20,422 nucleotides of DNA from an uncultured Collinsella sp. (lineage in GTDB: Bacteria > Actinomycetota > Coriobacteriia > Coriobacteriales > Coriobacteriaceae): NCBI GenBank assembly GCA_902493535.1, contig CABUQG010000027.1:1-20422 (forward strand). Direction: 5' to 3'. The position numbers and the translations under genes were made by a program. Below are positions 14,007-20,422 of the stretch, piece after piece. The first letter of the stretch is position 1, and each line of letters begins with the position of its first letter. The notes below the pieces were generated by a model. That model saw only the letters and a program-made list of their open reading frames with translations, searched no databases and was not told the origin of the DNA.

Positions 14007-14044
14007 GAGCGGGGGCGGACGTTTCGATACGTCCGCCCCCGCTC
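14007..14044. terminator. Bidirectional terminator between convergent genes
   Basis: A perfect 16-bp stem (GAGCGGGGGCGGACGT, 14007-14022, with 14029-14044) has a 6-nt loop TTCGAT. On the plus strand TGCTTT follows; on the minus strand ATTCTT follows. It lies between the plus-strand zinc-ribbon gene (ends 13948) and the minus-strand M20 hydrolase (ends 14080). Confidence 0.8.
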
Positions 14045-14079
14045 TGCTTTAGCCAGGCTGTTATGGATGGGTGTGACGA

Positions 14080-15543
14080 CTACTCGTCGTGCTTCTCCTC
14101 GCGGCGTGCAGCAGCGCGTGCGTCGTGGATGCCCTTGATCGCGGCATGGCGAGCCGTTCGGGCATCGTGGATGGCGTCGCGAGCCTCGGCGGTCGTCGCC
14201 TTGGCAGAGCGCAACTTGGCGGCCAAGTCGGGATTGGTTTCGGCGACTGCGGTAATCGCGGGGCCGTCGAGCTCCTCTTGCGTGGGCTCGGCCAAAAAGT
14301 CGATGGCATACTGGGCTGCAACCATGGAGCCCTTGGCCAGCACGCTCTCGTCAATCTTGTAAAAGCAGGAATGTTGGGCGTACGTGGCGCCAATCTTGGG
14401 GTTGCGCGTACCTACAAAGGCGAGCACGCCCGGTACGCGGCGCAGGTACTCCGAAAAATCCTCGCCCGAGAGCGTGCCGCGATAATGGCCTTGGCCGGTG
14501 GGGCCCAGACACTTAATTACAGCCTGACGGCAGCGCTCGCTCGAGGCCGCGTCGTTTTCGACCTTGTAGTTGGCGATGGTGTAGTCGGTGAGCTCTGCCT
14601 CGGCGCCCAGAGCTGCCGCGGTATGCTCCACGATGCGGCGCATGAGCTCCGGCATTTCCTCGTGGGTCGAATCGCCGTAGGTGCGCACTGTGCCGGCGAG
14701 GTAGGCCGTGCCGGCGATAACGTTGCGCGCGGTGCCGCCGTGCAGCTCGCCGACGGTGATGACGGCCGGCTCGTAGGGGCTGATTTCGCGCGAAACGATG
14801 GTTTGCAGGGCGTTGACGATCTCGGCGGCAACCATGACGGCGTCGTGGCCGCGCTGGGGCATGGCGCCATGGCACGATGTACCGCGGACATCGATGCGGA
14901 ACCAGTCGGTATTGGCCATGCGCGGACCGGGCTCGCAGCTCACGGTGCCGGCGTCGACCTCACTCCAGATGTGCGCGGCGTAGGCGCCATCGACGCCGTC
15001 GAGCACGCCGGTGCCGATCATGAGCTTGGCGCCCTGGCCGTTTTCCTCGCTGGGCTGGAACACGATGCGGACCTCGCCGTGGATGTCGTCGGTCATATGG
15101 CGCAGGATTTGCAGCGTTCCGAGCATCATGGCGATATGGCAGTCGTGGCCGCAGGCGTGCATGCAGCCCTCGTTGACGCTGGCGAACTCCTCGCCGGTCT
15201 GCTCGGTGACGGGCAGGGCGTCGATGTCGGCGCGCAGCAGGATGCGGCGGCGTGGCGTGCCGTCCTCGCGATAGGCATCTGGCGCGGTGCCGCGAAGGGT
15301 CGCCACAAGGCCCGTCTTAAGGGGACGCTCGTAGGGGATATTCATGGCGTCAAGCTGGTTGGCGATGTCGGAGGTCGTGCGCTCCTCGGCGAGGCTCAGC
15401 TCCGGGTGCTTATGGAAGTGCCGGCGCTGCTTGATGATATAGGGCTCAAACTCGGTAGCGATATCTTTGATGGCTGCGGTGACGTCGTCAGCCGCGCGAG
15501 CCTCGGTCGCCGCCATAATCTGCTGTGCCTTGGTCTTCGTCAT
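14080..15543 (-). CDS. M20 family metallopeptidase/amidohydrolase (M20D type) with C-terminal helical extension
   Basis: 487 residues. Cytosolic dinuclear-metal hydrolase of the M20D aminoacylase/carboxypeptidase/IAA-amino-acid hydrolase group, which removes acyl groups from amino acids or cleaves small peptides. Seen: RRHFHKHPELSLAEERT (40-56), RADIDALPVTEQTG (104-117), HACGHD (129-134, with Cys131 and His133 as ligands), PSEENGQGAK (164-173, Glu166/Glu167), His191, the dimerisation-domain GTSCHGAMPQRGHDAV (221-236) and the last ligand in HSCFYKIDE (391-399). Core homologues end near residue 420. The remaining about 65 residues form a charged, probably helical tail with a repeated IHDAR (458-462 and 472-476). 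ATG at 15543 has AAGGAG 8-9 nt upstream on the minus strand. The substrate is undetermined. Confidence 0.92.
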   Translation of the reverse strand: MTKTKAQQIMAATEARAADDVTAAIKDIATEFEPYIIKQRRHFHKHPELSLAEERTTSDIANQLDAMNIPYERPLKTGLVATLRGTAPDAYREDGTPRRRILLRADIDALPVTEQTGEEFASVNEGCMHACGHDCHIAMMLGTLQILRHMTDDIHGEVRIVFQPSEENGQGAKLMIGTGVLDGVDGAYAAHIWSEVDAGTVSCEPGPRMANTDWFRIDVRGTSCHGAMPQRGHDAVMVAAEIVNALQTIVSREISPYEPAVITVGELHGGTARNVIAGTAYLAGTVRTYGDSTHEEMPELMRRIVEHTAAALGAEAELTDYTIANYKVENDAASSERCRQAVIKCLGPTGQGHYRGTLSGEDFSEYLRRVPGVLAFVGTRNPKIGATYAQHSCFYKIDESVLAKGSMVAAQYAIDFLAEPTQEELDGPAITAVAETNPDLAAKLRSAKATTAEARDAIHDARTARHAAIKGIHDARAAARREEKHDE

Positions 15544-15594
15544 GGTCGATTTGCTCCTTGCTGGGTTGATCGCAAAATCGTACAGGCTCTCTCC

Positions 15595-15623
15595 AGTATG
15601 CCACCTGCCGCTAGGGCTGGTAA
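15595..15623 (-). promoter_or_regulatory. Candidate promoter of the M20 hydrolase gene
   Basis: On the minus strand TTACCA (complement of 15618-15623), a 17-nt spacer and CATACT (complement of 15595-15600), 52 bases before the ATG. Moderate consensus match. The opposing gene's promoter must also lie in this 156-bp interval but is not clear; TTGCCG at 15626 is a weak -35 candidate on the plus strand. Confidence 0.35.
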
Positions 15624-15699
15624 AGTTGCCGTTTGCCGCTTGGGGTTTTGTTACAAGGGCGGGGGAGTACACTCGGGGGTGTTGAATTTCCTGCCAGAG

Positions 15700-17349
15700 A
15701 TGGGGATGCCCATGCAACATATCGATCGGATTATCCGCTCCAAGAACGTCTTTACCGCGCAAGACGGCATCGATACCGCCCGCGAGCTGGCGATTGCCAT
15801 CGCAGGCGACCGTATCGTCGCAGTCGGTGCGCCCGACGACGTGATCGCCGCCGCTTCTGCCGCCACGTCGGTTATCGACTACGGCGAACAGTTTGTCTGC
15901 CCCGGTTTCCATGACGCTCATCTGCATTTCTTCCATACCTCGGTCGGTTCCTCGCCGTACATGCTCATGGATATGGGCACGTCCGAGGCGGCACTGGTGC
16001 AACATGCGCTCGAGTTTTCCCAGGACCTGCCCGACGATGCTTGGGTTGTGACGCAGGGCTGGCGCGATTACCGTTGGGACCCGCCCGAGCATCCAACCAA
16101 GGCGTCGCTCGATGCGGCATTCCCCGATCGTCCTTGCGTTATGTATTCGGGCGACGGGCACACGCTTTGGCTCAACAGCCGCGCACTCGAGGCGCTCGGC
16201 GTCACGCGCGACAGTGAGCCGCCGGCGGGCGGCAGCTACGACAAGGACGCAAACGGCGAGCTCACGGGCATTGCTCACGAGGCGGCTGCCATGCAGCTGC
16301 TACCGCGCTGCCTTGAGTGGCTGGGCGAGGATCGCATCGCAAGCGCTTACGCCGATCAAATGAGGCGTATGGCCGAGCAGGGCATCACCTCGATATGCGA
16401 TATGTCGCTCATGCCCATGCCGGGCTGCGATTTTATCCGCGACGACGTCTATGACAAGCTGCAGGCAGCCGGCAAGTTGGGCATCCGAGCCCATCTGTTC
16501 CCCACGCTGCTGGATGACCAGTCGCGCCTGGAAGAGCTGCAGGCACGTTACGCGAACAACGCGCTGCTCTCGGCGCCAGGCTTTAAGCAGTTCTTCGACG
16601 GTGTGTCGAGCGAACACACGGCCTATCTCACCGAGCCCTATACCAACCCGCGCTTCCCGGGCGATCAGGGCCGTCTGACGGTTCCGGCTGAGCGCATGCG
16701 CAAACTGGTTCTGGCGGCCGCGGAGCGCGGTCACACCGTGCGCATCCACGTCATTGGTGACGGTGCGATTCATGCCGCGCTGGATATCTTCGAGGAAGCG
16801 GCCGACCTGTACGGCCTGCCCCAGCACGGCCATAACACGCTCGAGCACCTGGAGAACCTCCTGCCCAAGGACATCGATCGCTTGCACAAGCTCAACGTGG
16901 TTGCTTCGAGCCAGCCCTGTCACATTACACTCGACCCGGGTGGACCGGAGCGCGATCTGGGCCTGGAGCGCAGCCGCATCATGTGGCCGTTTGCGACCTA
17001 TAAGCAGCGCGGCATTCGCCAAGCTTTCGGTACCGACAGCCCTATCACGCCCGTTACCAGCATGAACGTGCTCTACACGGCTATCACGCGACAGGACCCC
17101 AAAAGCCACTGGCCCGAGGGCGGCTGGTTACCGAGCGAGCGCATCGATGCAGCAACAGCCCTGCGCAACTACACCCTGGGCAGCGCCTATGCAGCGGGCG
17201 ACGAGCAAAATCTCGGCAGCTTGGAGCCCGGCAAGTACGCCGACCTGGTAGTCCTGGACCAAAACCCGCTCATCATCGATCCCCAAGAGCTCCAGACCAC
17301 TAAGGTTCAGGCCACCTACCTGGCAGGCAACTTGATTTACGAGCGCTGA
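15700..17349 (+). CDS. YtcJ-type metal-dependent amidohydrolase
   Basis: 549 residues from the start chosen. Member of the amidohydrolase superfamily (amidohydrolase_3/YtcJ group): beta-sandwich flanks around a TIM barrel. Seen: N-terminal strands ending in the metal-binding PGFHDAHLHF (68-77), GDGHTLWLNSRALEALGV, a KQFFDGVSSEHTAYL segment where such enzymes bind substrate, IHVIGDGAIHAALD (the His of HxIGD), an FGTDSPI motif with the catalytic Asp, and the closing GSLEPGKYADLVVLDQNPL. The substrate is unknown; relatives hydrolyse formamides, N-acyl amino acids or similar amides. The start is uncertain: ATG 15700, ATG 15712 (giving MQHIDRIIRSK) and GTG 15679 (with GGGGGAG 11 nt upstream) are all in frame. 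A far longer frame upstream is antisense to the M20 gene. It is divergent from that M20 hydrolase, so the two may serve related N-acyl substrates. Confidence 0.88.
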   Translation: MGMPMQHIDRIIRSKNVFTAQDGIDTARELAIAIAGDRIVAVGAPDDVIAAASAATSVIDYGEQFVCPGFHDAHLHFFHTSVGSSPYMLMDMGTSEAALVQHALEFSQDLPDDAWVVTQGWRDYRWDPPEHPTKASLDAAFPDRPCVMYSGDGHTLWLNSRALEALGVTRDSEPPAGGSYDKDANGELTGIAHEAAAMQLLPRCLEWLGEDRIASAYADQMRRMAEQGITSICDMSLMPMPGCDFIRDDVYDKLQAAGKLGIRAHLFPTLLDDQSRLEELQARYANNALLSAPGFKQFFDGVSSEHTAYLTEPYTNPRFPGDQGRLTVPAERMRKLVLAAAERGHTVRIHVIGDGAIHAALDIFEEAADLYGLPQHGHNTLEHLENLLPKDIDRLHKLNVVASSQPCHITLDPGGPERDLGLERSRIMWPFATYKQRGIRQAFGTDSPITPVTSMNVLYTAITRQDPKSHWPEGGWLPSERIDAATALRNYTLGSAYAAGDEQNLGSLEPGKYADLVVLDQNPLIIDPQELQTTKVQATYLAGNLIYER

Positions 17350-17367
17350 CGTTCATACCGCACCGTT

Positions 17368-17419
17368 AAACGCGGCTCGGGCAGTCTATTTTGGGATGGC
17401 GCTCGAGCCGCATTTGTTT
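17368..17419 (+). terminator. Terminator-like hairpin after the amidohydrolase gene
   Basis: AAACGCGGCTCG (17368-17379) pairs with CGAGCCGCATTT (17404-17415) with one mismatch across a 24-nt loop, followed by GTTTG. It is 18 bases after the stop. The large loop makes it less certain, and the same sequence may be the end of the dispersed element described for 17420-17920. Confidence 0.6.
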
Positions 17420-17920
17420 GCCGATGGGGGTTCGTTAGGAGCGTCCCCGCTCTGTTGGATTTGGGCGCGGGGTTGAGGTGCTGCTGCCTTGTGCGCTCAA
17501 TTTGGACATCAGCAATGCTGACTCTTAGTGTTTTGCATACTTCCCATTACAGATTGCATAAAAAGCTGGGATGTTCTTCCTGATCCTGATGTACCCCCGC
17601 CCGTGCCGTGCAAAAAACGGAGTATTCAGCACCACGAGCTCTGCCGGTGCCGCTGCGGCTGAGTAACGTTGCGGAGATTGACGTCATTTTGGGCTCCGGT
17701 ACGGCGCGAAGTACGCCCATTTGTCCCAACGGGGTCTGCCCACCGACCAAAACCGCCTGCTGAAGGCGTTCTTGGGACCAATAAGGTATGTCCGGCGCGT
17801 ATGCAGCCGTCCTGGCTTGCTGAATACTCCCAAAAATGCACGATGCTTCCCAGGGGACCCGTGCGCGCAGCGAAAACCATGCCCATGTCGCTATCCGTAT
17901 CGCCATTTTGCTGCACTGAC
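17420..17920. other. Non-coding stretch with 25-bp imperfect inverted repeat, probable repeat-derived element
   Basis: About 500 bp without a credible gene. Open frames on both strands lack ribosome binding sites and recognisable domains. A 236-bp segment (17607-17842) is bounded by inverted 25-bp arms, 19/25 complementary: each starts CGTGCA at the outside and ends GGAGTATTCAGCA at the inside, while the six bases between are swapped in composition (AAAAAC against TTTTTG). A short palindrome TCAGCA-A-TGCTGA lies at about 17510-17522. Peptides that the minus strand could encode here look like short hypothetical fragments I have seen repeatedly in Collinsella annotations, suggesting a multicopy sequence. 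That is recollection, not verified. Confidence 0.5.
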
Positions 17921-18120
17921 TTTTCTGAATACCGGGCTCGAATTAGTTAACCTAGCTCCCGGGGCGGACCGGAGGGCATGAAGTTTGTCGCGAGTTCCGC
18001 ACGCAAAGGAAAGCACTTAATGTGCTTTCCGTCTTGCGCAGGACTGCAGAGCAGCAAACTTCATGCCCTCCGGTCCGCCCCGGGAGCCACCGCTAAGTTA
18101 TCCCCCGGCATTCAGAAAAT
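17921..18120. repeat. About 200-bp nested palindrome upstream of groES
   Basis: Three nested inverted repeats share one centre. Outer: TTTTCTGAATACCGGG (17921-17936) against 18104-18119, 15/16. Middle: perfect 33-bp arms, 17955-17987 and 18055-18087, beginning GCTCCCGGGGCGGACC. Inner: GGAAAGCAC/GTGCTTTCC around TTAAT (about 18009-18031). The whole could extrude as a cruciform, or fold as one long RNA hairpin if transcribed. It contains a 48-codon open frame (17978-18124) that is a by-product of the repeat. No transposase gene is near. The likely nature is a MITE-like or REP-like element; a strong terminator role is also possible but there is no U-tract. Confidence 0.8.
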
Positions 18121-18158
18121 CTAAGTGCCAAAAAATAAGATTTTTTGACTCCGTGTTG

Positions 18159-18235
18159 TATAACCCGCCATTCGTGGGTACCATTCAACGCGTACGCAAA
18201 CAAAAAGGGTTAACCCGCGCGGCATGACCGCGCGG
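18159..18235 (+). promoter_or_regulatory. groES promoter/leader region with hairpin
   Basis: A TATAAC -10-like box (18159-18164) follows the palindrome. TTGACT at 18145 is too close (8 nt) to be its -35. The leader contains GGGTTAACCC (18207-18216) and an 8-bp GC hairpin, CCGCGCGG-CATGA-CCGCGCGG (18215-18235), six bases before the strong AAAGGAGGAA ribosome binding site. I see no CIRCE (TTAGCACTC-N9-GAGTGCTAA) or HAIR-type repeat here. Confidence 0.4.
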
Positions 18236-18256
18236 CCCACAAAGGAGGAAACAAGC

Positions 18257-18550
18257 ATGTCGTCTTTGAAGCCGCTTGCAGATCGCGTCCTGGTCAAGCC
18301 CGACGAGGCCGAGCAGAAGACCGCCTCTGGTCTGTACATCGCCAGCAACGCTCAGGAGAAGCCGCAGCGCGGCACCATCGTTGCCGTGGGCGCCGGCAAG
18401 GTCAACGACAAGGGTGAGCGCATCCCCATGGACGTCAAGGTTGGCGACGTTGTCATCTACGGTAAGTTCGGTGGCAACGAGGTCAAGGTCGACGGCGAGA
18501 AGTATCTGCTGATGCGCGCCGACGACATCTACGCTGTCGTCGAGGCCTAG
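18257..18550 (+). CDS. groES: Co-chaperonin GroES
   Basis: 97 residues, the normal length. Seven-subunit lid of the GroEL chaperonin that closes the folding chamber in the cytosol. Typical sequence: LKPLADRVLVKPDEAEQKTASGLYI, with the mobile loop around 18-33, then GTIVAVGAGKVNDKGERIPMDVKVGDVVIYGKFGG and EVKVDGEKYLLMRADDIYAVVE. ATG at 18257 has a near-ideal AAAGGAGGAA about 7 nt upstream, consistent with high expression, and codon use is strongly biased to C-ending codons as in groEL. It is the first gene of the groES-groEL operon; no terminator separates the two, only a hairpin in the 96-nt gap. Confidence 0.97.
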   Translation: MSSLKPLADRVLVKPDEAEQKTASGLYIASNAQEKPQRGTIVAVGAGKVNDKGERIPMDVKVGDVVIYGKFGGNEVKVDGEKYLLMRADDIYAVVEA

Positions 18551-18580
18551 TCCCGTCAGAATCTCTGATTCGTCTTTGAG

Positions 18581-18616
18581 CGCGTCCGCCGCATAGGACT
18601 CGGAAGCGGCGACGCG
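18581..18616 (+). other. Hairpin between groES and groEL
   Basis: CGCGT-C-CGCCGC (18581-18592) pairs with GCGGCG-ACGCG (18606-18616), 11 bp with one bulged C, loop 13 nt. No U-tract follows, so it is not a terminator. The position 15 nt before the groEL GGAGG site suggests an mRNA processing or stability element. Confidence 0.5.
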
Positions 18617-18646
18617 AGTCACATTTCTTTTGGAGGATTACCCACT

Positions 18647-20284
18647 ATGGCAAAGAACATTACGTTCAACACCGATGCCCGCGCTAAGCTCGCCAAGGGC
18701 GTCAACACCCTGGCCGACGCCGTTACCGTCACCATGGGCCCCAAGGGCCGCTACGTTGCGCTGCAGCGCACGTTCGGTGCTCCGACCATCACCAACGACG
18801 GCGTTTCCGTCGCTAAGGAGATCGAGCTCGAGGACAACATCGAGAACATGGGCGCCCAGCTGGTGAAGGAGGTCGCCACCAAGACCAACGACACCGTGGG
18901 TGACGGCACCACCACCGCAACCCTGCTCGCCCAGGCCATCGTCAACGACGGCCTGCGCAACGTCGCCGCTGGCGCCAACCCGCTGGCCATCCGTCGCGGC
19001 ATCGACAAGGCCGTCAACGTCGCCGTCGCCGAGATGAAGAAGCAGGCCAAACCGGTCGAGACCAAGGAGCAGATCGCTTCCGTCGGTACCATCTCCGCCG
19101 GTGACCCCGAGGTCGGCGAGAAGATCGCTGAGGCCATGGAGGTCGTGGGCAAGGACGGTGTCATCACCGTCGAGGATTCCCAGACGTTCGACATTACCAT
19201 CGACACCGTCGAGGGCATGCAGTTCGACAAGGGCTATGTCTCCGCTTACTTCGTCACGGACAACGACCGCATGGAGGCCGTGATGAAGGATCCGTACATC
19301 CTCATCACCGACCAGAAGATCTCCAGCGTTCAGGACATCATGCCCGTTCTCGAGGCTGTCCAGCGCGCTGGCCGTGGCCTGCTCATCATCGCTGAGGACA
19401 TCGACGGCGAGGCTCTGCCGACCCTGGTCCTCAACAAGATCCGTGGCGCCCTCAACGTCTGTGCCGTCAAGGCCCCGGGCTACGGCGATCGCCGCAAGCG
19501 CATCCTCGAGGATATCGCCGTCCTCACCGGTGGCCAGGCTGCCTTGGACGAGCTGGGCGTGAAGGTCGCTGACATCACCGCCGATATGCTCGGTACCGCT
19601 AAGTCCGTCACCATCTCCAAGGACAACACCGTCGTCGTCGGCGGCGCTGGCTCCAAGGAGGCCATCGACGCCCGTATCGCTCAGATCAAGGGCGAGATGG
19701 AGAACACCACCTCTGACTTCGACCGCGAGAAGCTCCAGGAGCGCCTGGCCAAGCTCTCCGGCGGCGTTGCCGTCATCAAGGTCGGCGCTGCTACCGAGTC
19801 CGAGCTCAAGGAGATCAAGCACCGCGTCGAGGATGCCCTGCAGGCTACCCGCGCTGCTGTCGAGGAGGGCATCGTCGCCGGCGGTGGCGTCGCCTTCATG
19901 GACGCTGCTCCTGCGCTCGACGCTGTCGAGATCGACGACCCCGAGGAGAAGATCGGCGTCGACATCGTCAAGAAGGCTCTGACCGCTCCGGTCGCCACCA
20001 TCGCCAAGAACGCTGGCTTTGAGGGCGCTGTCGTGGTCGACAAGGTTGCCGAGCTGCCCGCCGGCCAGGGTCTCAACTCTGCCAACGGCGAGTGGGGCGA
20101 CATGATTGAGATGGGCGTCCTCGACCCCGTCAAGGTCAGCCGCGTCACCCTTCAGAACGCTGCTTCTGTCGCCAGCCTGATCCTCATCACCGAGGCTACC
20201 GTCTCCGATGTGCCCAAGAACACTCAGCTTGAGGACGCCATCGCTGCTGCTACCGCTGGTCAGCAGGGCGGCGGTATGTACTAA
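18647..20284 (+). CDS. groEL: Chaperonin GroEL
   Basis: 545 residues, standard length. Double-ring ATP-driven chaperonin that folds proteins with GroES in the cytosol. Motifs: AVTVTMGPKGRYVAL near the N-terminus (ATP site), NDTVGDGTTTATLLAQAIV (about 80-100, nucleotide-binding DGTTT), the apical domain with VEGMQFDKGYVSAYFVT, and the GroEL signature AAVEEGIVAGGG (about 402-413). The C-terminus is the flexible QQGGGMY tail, close to the GGM repeats of other GroELs. ATG at 18647 with GGAGG 10 nt upstream. Codon use is highly optimised. No rho-independent terminator is seen in the 138 bases to the window end, where I see no gene either. Confidence 0.98.
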   Translation: MAKNITFNTDARAKLAKGVNTLADAVTVTMGPKGRYVALQRTFGAPTITNDGVSVAKEIELEDNIENMGAQLVKEVATKTNDTVGDGTTTATLLAQAIVNDGLRNVAAGANPLAIRRGIDKAVNVAVAEMKKQAKPVETKEQIASVGTISAGDPEVGEKIAEAMEVVGKDGVITVEDSQTFDITIDTVEGMQFDKGYVSAYFVTDNDRMEAVMKDPYILITDQKISSVQDIMPVLEAVQRAGRGLLIIAEDIDGEALPTLVLNKIRGALNVCAVKAPGYGDRRKRILEDIAVLTGGQAALDELGVKVADITADMLGTAKSVTISKDNTVVVGGAGSKEAIDARIAQIKGEMENTTSDFDREKLQERLAKLSGGVAVIKVGAATESELKEIKHRVEDALQATRAAVEEGIVAGGGVAFMDAAPALDAVEIDDPEEKIGVDIVKKALTAPVATIAKNAGFEGAVVVDKVAELPAGQGLNSANGEWGDMIEMGVLDPVKVSRVTLQNAASVASLILITEATVSDVPKNTQLEDAIAAATAGQQGGGMY

Positions 20285-20422
20285 GGCCGACAAGGTCTAG
20301 AACTCCCACCGGGAATCCGGGGGCGTGACGGGGCTTCTCTCCGGAACGTCCTCGGACATGCAAAGAGGCTCCTATTTGGCAAGGTGTTTTTTAGAATCCA
20401 TTTTGCGCTCGGCCTCGAAGGC

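Noticed and set aside
14089..15699. Long plus-strand upstream extension of the amidohydrolase frame
   Set aside because: It is antisense to the well-supported M20 gene. The amidohydrolase fold begins only at about 15712.
17547..17916. Two overlapping minus-strand frames of 119 and 96 codons upstream of groES
   Set aside because: They overlap each other in different frames, lack ribosome binding sites and recognisable domains, and span the inverted-repeat arms.
17978..18124. 48-codon open frame inside the 200-bp palindrome, with GGAGG just before the ATG
   Set aside because: The GGAGG is only 2 nt from the ATG, the coding sequence includes both arms of the inverted repeat, and no domain is visible. 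Most likely a by-product of the element.
18121..18155. CTAAGTGCC...GACTCC upstream of groES as a CIRCE element
   Set aside because: Only a fragment resembles one half-site. The inverted partner GAGTGCTAA and the 9-bp spacing are absent.
18638..20293. 551-codon minus-strand open frame opposite groEL
   Set aside because: It arises from strong codon bias in groEL. It has no Shine-Dalgarno, and its composition (Asp, Gly, Leu, Val) is typical of antisense shadow.
1..20422. CRISPR array, tRNA or rRNA genes, integrase/transposase genes, toxin-antitoxin or other defence modules
   Set aside because: Looked for and not seen. No regularly spaced direct repeats, no cloverleaf with a CCA-type 3' end, and no proteins of those families among the credible genes.

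Overview
The window is about 20.4 kb of GC-rich chromosomal DNA that reads as core genome of a gut anaerobe of the Coriobacteriia (Actinomycetota), most likely a Collinsella close to C. aerofaciens. The basis is the codon and base composition, the LAQTG-type sortase signal, the gene families present and several short intergenic elements that look familiar from that genus. The taxonomic call is inference. No tRNA, rRNA, CRISPR array, prophage or complete transposase gene was seen.

Layout. 1-1458: 3' part of a gene for an alanine-rich, coiled-coil, wall-anchored surface protein. 1660-3363 (minus): OPT-family oligopeptide transporter. It is divergent from a plus-strand run of housekeeping genes: coaX (CoA synthesis), dCMP deaminase (dTTP synthesis), a small NifU-like Fe-S protein, lgt (lipoprotein maturation), a large GT-C-like membrane protein and yebC. 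9859-11340: a compact AmaP / DUF2273 / Asp23 envelope-stress module. 11547-13948: a YitT-family membrane protein and a zinc-ribbon membrane protein with a Pro/Glu-rich tail. 14080-15543 (minus) and 15700-17349 (plus): a divergent pair of hydrolases, an M20 peptidase/amidohydrolase and a YtcJ-type amidohydrolase. 17350-18256: a 0.9 kb non-coding stretch full of inverted repeats. 18257-20284: groES and groEL.

What stands out is between the genes. Five small stem-loops (6402, 6477, 8722, 11341, 13960) have unrelated but self-complementary stems and a shared loop core close to GGGACAGG. Four of the five begin 0-11 nt after a stop codon, on the coding strand. Two of them sit in a 53-bp repeat that is 49/53 identical between 6462-6514 (minus) and 11341-11393 (plus). 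The groES upstream region holds a roughly 200-bp nested palindrome with perfect 33-bp arms (17921-18120), and next to it a 236-bp segment bounded by 25-bp imperfect inverted repeats (17607-17842). These look like REP/MITE-like or structured-RNA elements and are the best candidates for something undescribed. The protein-coding content is mostly conventional.
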